Origin: Achatina immaculata | Taxonomy: Eukaryota; Mollusca; Gastropoda; Stylommatophora; Achatinidae | Direction of reading: 5' to 3' | Assembly (NCBI GenBank): GCA_009760885.1 | Contig: CM019710.1 | Location: forward strand, 1,342,633 to 1,406,632 | Length of the DNA: 64,000 bases | In this document: piece after piece, positions 22,591 to 34,319 of the stretch | Layout of the letters: each line of letters starts with the position of its first letter | How positions within the stretch are numbered: position 1 is the first letter of the stretch | Position numbers and translations under genes: made by a program | The notes under the pieces: model-generated | The model's input: only the letters and a program-made list of their open reading frames with translations | The model's database searches: none | What the model was told of the DNA's origin: nothing

Positions 22591-23136
22591 AGTACAGAAG
22601 TAACACCGTGTATATGATGGGGTCGAGCGATCTGACATGTTTAAGTTTGAACTGGTTCGCTCGTTGTTGAGTAGACGGGGTAGCGTGGCAATGAAAATAT
22701 GCCGCCATTCTGTTGCAGTGATCGTTGGACCGTGCCGCTTCGGACCGCCTTGTTTGATTTTACAAGGAAATACAATTTGTAATTGTAAAATACGTAACTT
22801 GATTTTGATGTCTTTTTTATGGTGACCAGCATAATCAGTTTCCGTCTCGACATACGCTACTGGCGCAGGTGAGCACATCCCAGAAAACGGGTAGTGTGTC
22901 AGACGTGCACCCAACATTTAGATGTACGGCGAATCTGTCTGCTAGTTTCAAACACGGCAATAATTTTCCAATATACTGTTATAAGTGTGTCGGATGTGAG
23001 ACATGGACTCTCATGTACACCAGACAACAGTGACAGCGCTACCGAATGTGCAGCACGAGAAATTGCAAGGGGCATAAACTGGGTGGGGGATGGGAAAAAT
23101 GGGATAAACCAAATGAAATATTGAAAAATATTATGA
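22591..23136. other. No recognisable gene
   Basis: About 550 bp without recognised coding or repeat structure. Several short overlapping open frames exist on both strands and none resembles a known family. Confidence 0.5.
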
Positions 23137-23345
23137 AAATCATCATCATCATCATCAGTTCTCTTTACTCTCAATGGAGCATAAGGCATCAACAAAAGTT
23201 CTCCAGTCAATCCTGTCTTGACCAAGCTGGAATACCTCACACCATGTTTTTCATGCTTTCTTTAGTTCTTCTTGTACAGTACTTTTCCATGTCCCCAATG
23301 GCCTGTCCCTCTTTCCTTTCTCTTGAGGCCTTGTTCTTTCCATTA
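23137..23345 (-). mobile_element. LINE-E, 3' end fragment with (ATC)n tail
   Basis: On the minus strand the sequence reads GDMEKYCTRRTKESMKNMV, then WSRQDWRTFVDALCSIES, the typical tryptophan-containing C-terminus of RTE-like LINE proteins. It ends in a TGA repeat (ATC at 23137-23157 on the plus strand). Only the last 60 or so codons remain. Confidence 0.7.
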
Positions 23346-23361
23346 ATAGTATGTGACCCAG

Positions 23362-23712
23362 AAAAAGGTAGTTAAAGGAGGTGTAAACTAAGGCAGAATC
23401 AGAAGAAACATCCAGTGAAGAAGGTAGTTAAAGGAGGTGTAAACTAAGGCAGAATCAGAAGAAACATCCAGTGAAGAAGGTAGTTAAAGGAGGTGTAAAC
23501 TAAGGCAGAATCAGAAGAAACATCCAGTGAAGAAGGTAATTAAAGGAGGTGTAAACTAAGGCAGAATCAGAAGAAATATCCAGTGAAGAAGGTAGTTAAA
23601 GGAGGTGTAAACTAAGGCAGAATCAGAAGAAACATCCAGTGAAGAAGGTAGTTAAAGGAGGTGTAAACTAAGGCAGAATTAGAAGAAGCCTCCAGTGAAG
23701 AAGGTAGTGTAA
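23362..23712. repeat. Minisatellite, 56-bp unit
   Basis: About six copies of a 56-bp unit with core gttaaaggaggtgtaaacta. The first copies are nearly identical and the last is truncated. Confidence 0.95.
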
Positions 23713-23724
23713 ACTAAGGATGAT

Positions 23725-24230
23725 TACTGCTATTTTTATATAACTATATAAGTTTACATTTATTTGATTAATTTACATTTGGTAGTGAGTTTGTGTTTCC
23801 TCTTAAATGGAAGTGCTTGGTTATCTTTTAATAATTTCTGGAGTCAGTGATTTAGATTAGTATACACTGGATATGGCACGGTTTGGAGTTATTTATTATA
23901 TTCTGTTACTTTAATTTCTCTCTCTCTCTCTCTCTCTCTCTCGCTCTCTCTCACTCTGTTTCTCTCGCTCTCCTTTCTGATTCTTCCGCCCTATGAGGGC
24001 TTCTGGGTTATCTAAGTAACTGTAGTAACAGTAAACCATCCTTCATTCTTTTCTACTGTTGGTTTTATCTTAGTGTACAGTAGTACTATAAAACATATAT
24101 AAGTGTTACTTATTCTTCAGTGGCCGTCTCTTTCGTGGACACTTCTTGTACTTATTATTATATATTATAATTATTCTCCTCTTAATACTACTCATTATAA
24201 ATGTTTCTGATTTGGATCTGAGTAATGTGG
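23725..24230. repeat. Diverged copy of interspersed repeat Z1
   Basis: Blocks of this stretch recur in order in 26195-26400 and 28195-28400 (gtttacatttacttctgtct, gcttggttatcttttaa, gtttgaagttatt) and in 29160-29300 (ttggttttatcttaatgtac, cacctctcataatt). It contains a CT-rich run at 23918-23972. The family is not recognised. Confidence 0.6.
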
Positions 24231-24234
24231 ACAT

Positions 24235-26160
24235 TTCAACTCTCAACGACTAAAGGATCCAACAGTTAGAACATACTTCACCCTGGAACTCACAAACAGA
24301 TTCCACGCATTAGCTGAGGCAACAAATGAAGCACCAGATGGGCAGTTAACTAAGAATCCAAGAAATGTTTAACCAGGTCAGCCAGAGTTTCCTTGGAAAG
24401 TGAGAAAAGCAACGGAAAGACTGAATCTCAGAGAAGTGGAAGTTTATAGAAGAGAGGAAACCCATTAAACATCAAATTTTAACATCCAGGAAAGAAGACG
24501 AACAATACCTAATAAGAGAATATTCACACAAGAACACCCATCTTGAATAGAAGGTGAGAAGAGACAAAAGACAATATATGGACACACTAACAGAAGAAGG
24601 TGAGAAGAGGCAATATATAGACACACTAGAAAAAAAAGGTGACAAGAGACAATATATAGACACACCGCTAGAAGAAGGTGACAAGAGACATTATATAAAT
24701 ACTAGCAGAAGAAGGTGACAAGAGACAATATATAGACACTAAAAGATGAAAGTGAGAAGAGACAATATATATAGATAGACTAGAAGAAGAAGTTGAGAAG
24801 AGATGATATATAGACACTAGCAAAAGAAGGTGAGAAGAGACAGTATATAGACACAGTAGAAGAAGAAGGTGAGAAGAGACAATATATAGGCACACTGGAA
24901 GAAGAAGGTGAGAAAAGACAATATATAGACACAGTAGAAGAAGAAGGTGAGAAGAGACAATATATAGACACTAACAGAAGAAGGTGAGAAGAGACAGTAT
25001 ATAGAAACTAACAGAAGAAGTTGACAAGAGACAATATATAGACACTAACAGAAGAAAGTGAGAAGAGACAGTATATAGACACTAACAGAAGAAGGTGAGA
25101 AGAGACAGTATATAGAAACTAACAGAAGAAGTTGACAAGAAACAATATATAGGCACACTTGAAGAAGGTGAGAAGAGACAATATATAGACACACTAGCAG
25201 AAGAAGATGAGAAGAAACAATGTATAGACACACTAGCAGAAGAAGGTGACAAGAGACAATATACAAACACACTACCAGAAGAAGATGAAAAGAGACAATA
25301 CTTGTATATGGACACGCTAACAGAAGAAAGTGAGAAGAGACAATACCTGTTTATAGACACACTAATAGAAGAAGGTGAGAAGAGACAATACTTTTCTATA
25401 GACACGCTAACAGAAGAAGATGAGAAGAGACAATACTTTTCTATAGACACGCTAACAGAAGAAGGTGAGAAGAGACAATACTTTTCTATAGACACGCTAA
25501 CAGAAGAAGATGAGAAGAGACAATACTTTTCTATAGACACGCTAACAGAAGAAGGTGAGAAGAGATAATACTTTTCTATAGACACGCTAACAGAAGAAGG
25601 TAAGAAGAGACAATATTTGTATATAGACAGAGGAACCCCAAGAAGCAGCAAACAAGGGAGACTCTAGAACAATATAACAAGTTACAAAAAATCTGACCAG
25701 AGAGTTTACCAGCAGAACCACCATTGTCCAGAACAACCAAGGAACTCCTTTGGAAAGAACAAGAACAACCTAACCGATGGGAGGAACACTTCAGAGAAAT
25801 ACTCAGTAGACCAAATCCAGAAATAAAAGCTGACATAGCACCACCAGGCCCACAAATCTAGGTCAAGAAAGGTATAATCACAGGTCAGGAAAATGTGAAA
25901 GCCTTCAAACGGCGAAGGCAGAATCACAGGAGATATTCAATAGGAAGATATCCTTAGCGCTTAGGATACCAGGAGACCTTTTCAACAATGCCTTGGAAGA
26001 AGAGAAGGTATAGGAATCATGGAAAAGAGATATCATTGTTACCCCTCCCACCTTCCCCACAAAATGTGAGAACTGGAGAGGAATCAATCTCCTGTCGGTG
26101 TGAAGCAACATTTCCTGTAGGATAATTTTACAAAGAATCAAGATCAATAAAAATATTTTT
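24235..26160 (+). mobile_element. LINE-D, degenerate RTE-like element with internal minisatellite
   Basis: The fragment starts with LKDPTVRTYFTLELTNRFHA at about 24250, a linker region between endonuclease and reverse transcriptase. After the minisatellite, the sequence continues through AANKGDSRT, LTREFTSRTTIVQNNQGTPL, RWEEHFREILSRPNPEIKAD and finally KRDIIVTPPTF and CENWRGINLLSV (about 26010-26100), the start of the reverse transcriptase. Stops and frameshifts are frequent. The palm-domain motifs are missing. The minisatellite at about 24530-25630 sits exactly where the conserved KRQYID segment should be. The part from 25884 onward is duplicated at 27899. Confidence 0.8.
24530..25630. repeat. 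Minisatellite, 36-45-bp unit, derived from LINE-D coding sequence
   Basis: About 28 units with core gaagaaggtgagaagagaca. The forward frame reads EEGEKRQYIDTLT in the 39-bp form. Toward the right end, 45-bp units read EEGEKRQYFSIDTLT. The phrase matches the LINE segment expected here (LINE-A has DKRQYYDNLAETAEKAA at the same place), so the array was amplified from the element itself. Confidence 0.9.
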
Positions 26161-26984
26161 AAATATTAAAAAAAGAAGATGTTTATCTCTATGTACGATA
26201 TGTTTACATTTACTTCTGTCTTACATTTAATGGGTTATTGGCAAATTTCTTAAATGGGGAGAGTGCTTGGTTATTGGTTATCTTTTAACATACTTTCTAT
26301 TATTTGGTACCGTAATTTAGTGATAGTACATATATACTAGACATGACAGGGTTTGAAGTTATTATTATATTTCTAGTACTTAATTTCTCCCTTTCTTCTC
26401 TTTCATAGAGTAAAGGCTTTTGGGGCTATCTTAAAACACTTTTCCGTGCGTTTGGTCGATATAGTGACACTTCCGGTGCCCCGAAGCTACCGTATGGTCA
26501 TTATAGTGACAACTGTTTGTTTCATTAAAACAAGCGGTGTAGCATTTAGATTGTACATATTTCGTCCGCGATTCCGGTGACACTTTCAAAATGGCGAAAG
26601 AGTGCCTAGTTACGAGCGATGCCGAGCGAGAAAAAGGACGAGAAGCATGGAAATTTTTCAATTTTTGACGATGTAGATAGGGGTATGGACATAGCCTATG
26701 GCCACCCCGCTGCTCTTGAATGTTTTCTAAGTAGATCTAGACATATTTAGACGACTGGAGAAGTAGTTAGGAGGTTAGTTCAGACATTCATTCAGCGAGA
26801 GGCAATATAGAATCACAATACGAGATCAACAAGTAGATCTACACATCTCAGATGGTAAGTAGTGGTAAGTAGCGCGGATCTAGACCTAGCCGATGGTGAG
26901 CTGGCCACAATCAGTGTCTAAAAACATCACATTACTTCTTTTTTCCTAAAAAAAACCCTGCATTTATGAAATTTTCATTCATTT
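25884..26984. repeat. Segment X (first copy), left flank of split LINE-A
   Basis: About 1.1 kb nearly identical to 27899-28994. It consists of the LINE-D end (to about 26160) and non-coding sequence of repeat Z1, and runs up to the LINE-A target site agctatacttt at 26985-26995. Confidence 0.9.
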
Positions 26985-26995
26985 AGCTATACTTT
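26985..26995. repeat. Target-site duplication of LINE-A, left copy
   Basis: agctatacttt here is repeated at 31753-31763. The uninterrupted site occurs once at 28995-29005. Confidence 0.88.
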
Positions 26996-27898
26996 CCCCC
27001 GTGTGGTACCCGGGATCTGCAAAGAATAGGACCACTGTACCCTACCACGCATGATCGTAAAAGGCGACTAAGGAGGGTTCAGCATAGGGCCAGCAACCCT
27101 ATCTGGTAAAAAACTATCAGACTGCTACAGAAACAGAAGCAAGGGAAAAAGCAAATGCAGGTGGAAGGAGAAATGCGTATCAGGAAACTGAGCCCATGAA
27201 GGTTGTGGATGAAAGCCAGCCACTGGAAGTCCCCAGCCCGACTGCAGACCTCCTGGAACCTAAACACAAGATGCAAATAGGCAGCTGGAATGTAAGAACA
27301 CTAAACCAGACTGGAAAACTAGCACAAACCATCAAGGAAATGCACAGATACAAACTAGACATACTAGGAATACAAGAAGCAAGATGGACAGGACAAGGCA
27401 GAAGGAAATTAACAACACAGCACACAGAAGATACAATAATATGGTCAGGTAAAGAAGATCTTCATGAAGGAGGAGTAGCATTGATTATAACAAAAGAAGC
27501 TTCAAGAGCATTGCTGAAATGGACCCCAATAAATGAGAGATTATTATATGCACGCTTCAACTCAAGATTCACGAAGCTGTCTATTATAGTTTGTTATGCA
27601 CCAACAGAAGCAGCTGAAGAGGAATTAAAAGAAGATTTTTACAACAGCCTCCAAGCCACAGTAGAAACAATACCCAAGCATGATATGCTACTCATCTTGG
27701 GCGACTTCAATGCAAAAGTAGGTGAAGGAAATGAAGATAGAAGAAGAATCATGGGAAGAGAAGGAATCGGAGAAATAAATGAAAATGGAGAAAACCTGTG
27801 CAGTTTCTGTGAAGAAAACATGATGACCATCGGAGGGACAATTTTCCAACACAAAAACATCCATAAGGTGACTTGGAGGTCACCAGATAAAACCACAG
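26996..27898 (+). mobile_element. LINE-A copy 2, 5' half (endonuclease)
   Basis: The copy starts with ccccc and gtgtggtacccgggatc at the exact LINE-A 5' end and is open from 27196 (MKVVDESQPLE). It contains the APE landmarks SWNVRTLNQTG, GIQEARWTGQG, SIIVCYAPTEA, LILGDFNAKVG and HKVTWRSPDKTT. It stops abruptly at the cacag junction (27894-27898), before the SDH motif. The reading frame is intact to the junction. Its 3' half resumes at 29742. Together the two halves form one insertion bounded by an 11-bp duplication. Confidence 0.93.
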
Positions 27899-29741
27899 GT
27901 CAGGAAAATGTGAAAGCCTTCCAACGGCAAGGCAGAATCACAGGAGATATTCAATAGGAAGATATCCTTAGCGCTTAGGATACCAGGAGACCTTTTCAAC
28001 AATGCCTTGGAAGAAGAGAAGGTATAGGAATCATGGAAAAGAGATATCATTGTTACCCCTCCCACCTTCCCCACAAAATGTGAGAACTGGAGAGGAATCA
28101 ATCTCCTGTCGGTGTGAAGCAACATTTCCTGTAGGATAATTTTACAAAGAATCAAGATCAATAAAAATATTTTAAAATATTAAAAAAGAATATGTTTATC
28201 TCTGTGTACGATATGTTTACATTTACTTCTGTCTTACATTTAATGGGTTATTGGCAAATTTCTTAAATGGGGAGAGTGCTTGGTTATTGGTTATCTTTTA
28301 ACATACTTTCTATTATTTGGTACCGTGATTTAGTGATAGTACATATATACTAAACATGACAGGGTTTGAAGTTATTATTATATTTCTAGTACTTAATTTC
28401 TCCCTTTCTTCTCTTTCATAGAGTAAAGGCCTTTGGGGCTATCTTAAAACACTTTCCGTGCGTTTGGTCGATATAGTGACATTTCCGGTGTCCCGAAGCT
28501 ACCGTATGGTCATTATAGTGACAATTGTTTGTTTCATTAAAACAAGCGATGTAGCATTTAGATTGTACATATTTCGTCCGCGATTCCGGTGACACTTTCA
28601 AAATGGCGAAAGAGTGCCTAGTTACGAGCGATGCCGAGCGAGAAAAAGGACGAGAAGCATGGAAATTTTTCAATTTTTGACGATGTAGATAGGGGTATGG
28701 ACATAGCCTATGGCACCCCGCTGTTCTTGAATGTTTTCTAAGTAGATCTAGACATATTTAGACGACTGGAGAAGTAGTTAGGAGGTTAGTTCAGACATTC
28801 ATTCAGCGAGAGGCAATACAGAATCACAATACGAGATCAACAAGTAGATCTACACATCTCAGATGGTAAGTAGTGGTAAGTAGCGCGGATCTAGACCTAG
28901 CCGATGGTGAGCTGGCCACAATCAGTGTCTAAAAACATCACATTACTTCTTTTTTCCTAAAAAAACTCTGCATTTATGAAATTTTCATTCATTTAGCTAT
29001 ACTTTGAAACATTAAGTATACGGAAGTACATGGAACTACTGTTTTCCATTCCATTTTACAACTAGACCCCCTTACAGACCAAGACCCGCGTTTTTACTCC
29101 CGCACTCCAGAACACGTCCGTGTTTCTTCCTCCAGCACGGAAATGGCAGTATGATAGACCCATCATTTATCCTTTCCTCCTGTTGGTTTTATCTTAATGT
29201 ACGTTGGTACGATGAACCAATAATAATACTTATTTTATTTGTTTGTTGGACACCTCTCATAATTCATTCTTCTTCTCTTCTCTCATAATTAATACTACTC
29301 GTCTCTTTACTCCAATTCCCTATCCCATAGTTCCATTCAACCCAGGCTCTTCGTGTTCAAGTTTCCACTTTCATTCTCACCTTGGTACATAACCAACGCC
29401 TCTAGGCGGTTTATGTACATAAATGTAATCATCTTTAATGTGTATTAATCTTAACACAAAGCAGTCAACTGAAATATTCAAGAAGTAACATTATATTACT
29501 AGAGTTCAAAGAACATGGTTATAAGTGCATCATGTCAACAGCATATATAACTGTAATAGCACAGGGTTTTCTGTTAGTTAACTTACACTCGTTAAATGGA
29601 TATAATCGATATTATAGTAAGGATAGTCAGAGTTATGCCTTTGTTTATTGTTACCTGTCTAAGTAAGTTTCTTAAAATAAAAAATTCACACGCAACTTTT
29701 GTTCAGTAGCTCGTGAAATGTGTAGCAGCCCGACTATACTG
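27899..29741. repeat. Empty-site copy X'Y inserted inside LINE-A
   Basis: 27899-28994 duplicates segment X and 29006-29741 duplicates 31764-32502. Between them lies the uninterrupted target agctatacttt (28995-29005). So this is a contiguous, LINE-free version of the locus that flanks the element, placed within the element. Junctions share cacag (27894-27898) and acagga (29742-29747). Apart from the LINE-D remnant, no coding sequence was recognised. Confidence 0.9.
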
Positions 29742-31752
29742 ACAGGAAACAGCAAAAGAGGTGCTGGGATATCGGAAAAGGAGAAAAGAGGAATGGATAA
29801 GTGAGACCACATGGGAAAAGATAGAGCAAAGAAAAGAAATCAAGAAAAAATTACTGAACACCAAATCACAACGGCTTAAAGAACGAGTTTTAAGTAATTA
29901 TGCACAAAAAGACAAAGAAGTGAAGGAATCATGCCGTCAAGATAAACGTCAGTATTATGACAACTTAGCAGAGACAGCAGAGAAAGCAGCATATACAAAT
30001 GACATGAAAACCATATATAAAATCACAAAGCAGATGACAGGTAACTTCAATACAAGATGTGAAAGTGCAGTAAGAACACAAAATGGACAACTGGTCAGTG
30101 GAGAAAGAGAAAAAATTGAAAGATGGAGGGAACACTTTAACACCCTACTAAACAGAACACAAGCAGCACAAGCAATAGATATACCTGAAGCAAAAGCGGA
30201 ACTAAACATCAATACAGGACCAATAACAATAAATGAAGTAAAAGAGGCGATAAAGATGCTAAAATCAGACAGGGCACCAGGTGAAGATGAAGTGACTGCT
30301 GAGATGTTGAAAGCAGAAGAAACAGAAACACCAAAACAACTTTGCCGGATATTACAACAAATTTGGGATCTAGAAAAAGCCACAGAGGAGTGGAAAACTG
30401 GTCTTATAGTAAAACTACCAAAGAAGGGTGACCTCAGAGATTGCGGGAACTGGAGAGGCATTACCCTACTGCCACTCACTAGTAAAGTATTTTGCAGAAT
30501 AATCATCAACAGAATTGTACCAACACTTGAGGAAAAACTTCGGAAAGAGCAGACAGGATTTAGGAAAGGAAGATCATGCATAGACCACATATTTGTACTT
30601 AGACAAATATTAGAACAGGCAAATGAGTGGCATAGCACAACATATGCATTATTCATAGATTTTGAGAAAGCCTTTGACAGTGTCAACAGAGATGCACTGT
30701 GGAAAATCCTAAGATGGCATGGCCTCCCCCATAAAATAGTTAATGTAATCAAAGCCCTATACGAGGGTTTTCAGTGCAAAGTTATATGTGGAGAACATAC
30801 CTCCAGCAGCTTTAGGGTACAAACAGGAGTGAAACAGGGATGTGTACTATCACCAACATTATTTATCTTGGCAATAGACTGGTTAATGAAGGAGGCAACA
30901 TCAGACAAACGCAGAGGATTACAATGGACCCTTAACACAGTGCTGGAGGACCTTGACTTTGCGGACGACATTTGTCTATTATCAAGCAGTCACAAAGATA
31001 TGCAAGATAAAATAAACAAGTTAACCCAGAATGCAAACAACATAGGACTAAAGATCAACGTAGGAAAGACAAAGTTAATGAAGCAAAATGTGAACAACAG
31101 AAATGTACTCAGAGTAGATAACAAGTTAGTGGAGGAAGTCAACGAATTTGTATACCTTGGCAGCAGAGTAGTAGAAAATGGAGACAGCACAGAGGACATC
31201 AACAGCAGACTTACTAGAGCAAACCAGGCTTTTGCAATGCTGCAGACTATATGGAAATCAACAAAACTAAGCATAAATATGAAAATCAGGATATTTAAGA
31301 GTAATGTTCTAAGTGTACTACTCTATGGAAGTGAATGCTGGAAAATCACCAAAACCATAGAAAACAAGTTGAATTCTTTCCAGACTAAATGTTTACGTAG
31401 AATTAAAAAAATATTTTGACCAAACACCATAAGAAATAACATCTTATTGGCAGAAATGCAGATGAAACCACTGACAACAATTATTGAGGAAAGACGCTGG
31501 CGATGGTTGGGACATGTGCTCCGAATGACTGACAACTCACTACCAAAAATAGCACTAAGATGGACACCACAGGGGAGCAGAAGTAAGGGTAGACCAAAAG
31601 AGACATGGAGAAGAACAACAGAAAGGATGTTGAGCAATAGAGGGCTCACCTGGGCAAGAGCAGAAAAAAAGGCGAAAGACAGGCATTTGTGGAAAACCCT
31701 TGCGGAAGCCCCATGTGCCCTGGGCACTTAAGGTTCAGAGAGAGAGAGAGAG
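29742..31752 (+). mobile_element. LINE-A copy 2, 3' half (reverse transcriptase)
   Basis: A frame of 552 codons (29761-31419) is open through the linker (RQDKRQYYDNLAETAEKAA) and the whole reverse transcriptase: DCGNWRGITLLPLTSKVF, TGFRKGRSCIDHIF, FIDFEKAFDSVNRDAL, GVKQGCVLSPTLFILAIDW and LDFADDICLL (30949-30978). One nonsense codon (TGA at 31417-31419, Trp in copy 1) separates it from the C-terminal stretch, still in the same frame (RWRWLGHVLRMTDNSLPK, RSKGRPKETWRRT, ALGT). It ends with an (AG)n tail at 31736-31752. About 287 bp of element, corresponding to 21192-21478 of copy 1, are missing between the two halves. It is the least damaged reverse transcriptase in the window. Confidence 0.94.
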
Positions 31753-31763
31753 AGCTATACTTT
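31753..31763. repeat. Target-site duplication of LINE-A, right copy
   Basis: agctatacttt directly follows the (AG)n tail and matches 26985-26995. Confidence 0.88.
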
Positions 31764-32507
31764 GAAACATATTAAGTATACGGAAGTACATGGAACTACT
31801 GTTTTCCATTCCATTTTACAACTAGACCCCCTTACAGACCAAGACCCGCGTTTTTACTCCCGCACTCCAGAACACGTCCGTGTTTCTTCCTCCAGCACGG
31901 AAATGGCAGTACGATAGACCCATCATTTATCCTTTCCTCCTGTTGGTTTTATCTTAATGTACGTTGGTACGATGAACCAATAATAATACTTATTTTATTT
32001 GTTTGTTGGACACCTCTCATAATTCATTCTTCGTCTCTTCTCTCATAATTAATACTACTCCTCTCTTTACTCCAATTCCCTATCCCATAGTTCCATTCAA
32101 CCCAGGCTCTTCGTGTTCAAGTTTCCACTTTCATTCTCACCTTGGTACATAACCAACGCCTCTAGGCGGTTTATGTACATAAATGTAATCATCTTTAATG
32201 TGTATTAATCTTAACACAAAGCAGTCAACTGAAATATTCAAGAAGTAACATTATATTACTAGAGTTCAAAGAACATGGTTATAAGTGCATCATGTCAACA
32301 GCATATATAACTGTAATAGCACAGGGTTTTCTGTTAGTTAACTTACACTCGTTAAATGGATATAATCGATATTATAGTAAGGATAGTCAGAGTTATGCCT
32401 TTGTTTATTGTTACCTGTCTAAGTAAGTTTCTTAAAATAAAAAATTCACACGCAACTTTTGTTCAGTAGCTCGTGAAATGTGTAGCAGCCCGACTATACT
32501 GACAGGA
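31764..32507. repeat. Segment Y' (second copy), right flank of split LINE-A
   Basis: Nearly identical to 29006-29747, from gaaacat and ttaagtatacgg to cgactatactgacagga. No coding similarity was recognised. Confidence 0.9.
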
Positions 32508-33666
32508 CAGAGTAATTAAAGTCAGGCTTGGGCAACATTTTGTTTTGGGTGGCATGTTTGTTTAAGAGACCAGAAAGTTGTAAAACATGGATTTGCACGA
32601 GACTTGGCTGTCTCGTGGGTGAAGTTCACTAAACTTGTTCACTAATTATGGAGTAGTTTTTAAGATGATTCTTGAGTTAGAGGCCAGAGGGATAGGAAGT
32701 TTTTAGTTAGTCAGTGACGTTTGAGTCAGTGTTTGTAACATGTAGAGTTAGTTAGTGACGTTTGAGTCAGTGTTTGTAACATGTAGAGTTAGTCAGTGAC
32801 GTTTGAGTCAGTGTTTGTAACATGTAGAGTTAGTCAGTGACGTTTGAGTCAGTGTTTGTAATATGTAGAGTTAGTCAGTGACGTTTGAGTCAGTGTTTGT
32901 AATATGTAGAGTTAGTTAGTGATGTTTGAGTCAGTGTTTGTAATATGTAGAGCACAGTTGGTTCTTGTTAAAGTTTTCCCATGAAGATTTACAGGGAAAA
33001 CATGTTGTAAATGTAGCTCTAATATTTCTGTGAGTTAGGGTCTTGGCCCAAAGTGTGCAGTTTAGAATGGAAGTTCTGAGATGAGTTATATTCCTTGTCG
33101 GAATTGTGGGTATGTACACGTAATTTTTGTTGCAATGAATGTATGGACTTTGCTCCCATGTGGCTTTTGAATACTCACGTCGGGACTCTCTTTTTGTAAT
33201 GATGTTCTGGCCAAAGGGGCCTTTTCACTCATCCTCACTTACGTCACCTCTCATTCTATCATTAATACATGTTCTTTAGTATGTCTGACTACAAACTTTG
33301 TGGATCACGCTATCTGTTCTGTATCAGTGAAGTAGAACCACAACCTGTTTCATTGAATTTGTGGATATATATTACCAGTGTGTGAGTTTGTTGAGTATCT
33401 GGGTTGAGCGGTTACTTGCATGTGGTCTGGTAAGATAATAGTAAACTCCATTTTCTTTAAACTGTTATCTTGAGTATTGAGGAGAAAGTTAATAACTCTC
33501 TCATTGCTTCAGTAGAAATCACAGCATTGGTTAATACCAAACTTATTCTTTGTCAGGCATTGTTCCTTTTCAAACAGAATAGCATTATTACTTCAGTAGA
33601 GCCGTGACAGGCGTTCTTCTTGCTTACTTTCTACCACATACCCATTCTACTTTATAGCAATGTAAT
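32508..33666. other. No recognisable gene; one minisatellite inside
   Basis: Non-coding apart from the array at 32700-32955. No supported exon. Confidence 0.55.
32700..32955. repeat. Minisatellite, 41-bp unit, about 6 copies
   Basis: Units with core cagtgacgtttgagtcagtg. Copies are nearly identical. Confidence 0.94.
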
Positions 33667-34090
33667 ATTCATTCATTCATTCATTTGCATGTCCCTTGCG
33701 GAACTTTGCCTCCCTAACTGTAGGCCTCTCGGTTGTGAGCAAGATGGCCTGCTGCTGATGCATCCATTTGCAGATCACCAACGATGCCTTACAGCCATCT
33801 TCGCCCTGATCTTCCTCCCTTTCTTTTTCCCATTATGTACCCTTCCAAGATGGTCTTTTCTAGATTATCATGACGTTTAATTTTTCAAAAATATTTAAGT
33901 TTTCTCTGTTTAATCCTTTTTACTAGCCAGCCTTCTTCAATATTAAATTCTTGTAGTATGGATATATTTGTTCTTTTTGTGTCCATGATATTTGAAGAAC
34001 TCTTCTGTAGCATTTACATTCAAAGGTATTTATGTGTTTCTCGGCTGTTTTGTTAAGTGTTCAGGTCTCACAATGTAATAAAGAATCCAA
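33667..34090 (-). mobile_element. LINE-H, 3' end fragment with (TGAA)n tail
   Basis: Minus-strand pieces read FECKCYRRVLQISWTQKEQ, LILKKAG, IMGKRKRGRSGRRW, then GDLQMDASAAGHLAHNREAY and end in a TGAA repeat (ATTC at 33670-33690 on the plus strand). This is the tail of a LINE protein after its reverse transcriptase, with frameshifts. The last 120 bp recur inside the mariner at 59168-59289. Confidence 0.8.
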
Positions 34091-34139
34091 AATACAAAGC
34101 TGTTTATACATGTTAAACTCTCCACCAACTCCGACACAC

Positions 34140-34319
34140 TCATCTTGTATGTGGGTCTATCCACTCAGTGCTCCACACAGGACACTTCTTCATTAAATAT
34201 ATTCATGTCTCGTAGTATTGGGTCAGTACTCAGTGTAATAATTCTACACCTTGTTTTTGTATGGCCGATATGTTCAAGTCACATTCAGGAATATATATTT
34301 CTCAGTGTAGAATGTCAGT
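34140..34319. repeat. Repeat flanking LINE-C copy 2, left part
   Basis: About 95 bp (cagtactcagtgtaataatt through ggaatatatatttctcagtg) recur directly after the LINE at 35627-35720, so the LINE inserted into a tandem or duplicated sequence. Confidence 0.75.
34309..34319. repeat. Target-site duplication of LINE-C copy 2 (left)
   Basis: agaatgtcagt here matches 35621-35631 on the other side of the LINE. Confidence 0.8.

Noticed and set aside
29955..30752. 265-codon minus-strand frame opposite the LINE-A reverse transcriptase
   Set aside because: It is antisense to an unambiguous reverse transcriptase with all catalytic motifs, and the same shadow occurs opposite copy 1.
33669..33790. Separate SINE family with (ATTC)n tail
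   Set aside because: The longer copy continues upstream into LINE-like coding sequence (RRVLQISW, GKRKRGRSGRRW), so it is a LINE 3' end and the 59168 copy is a truncated version.
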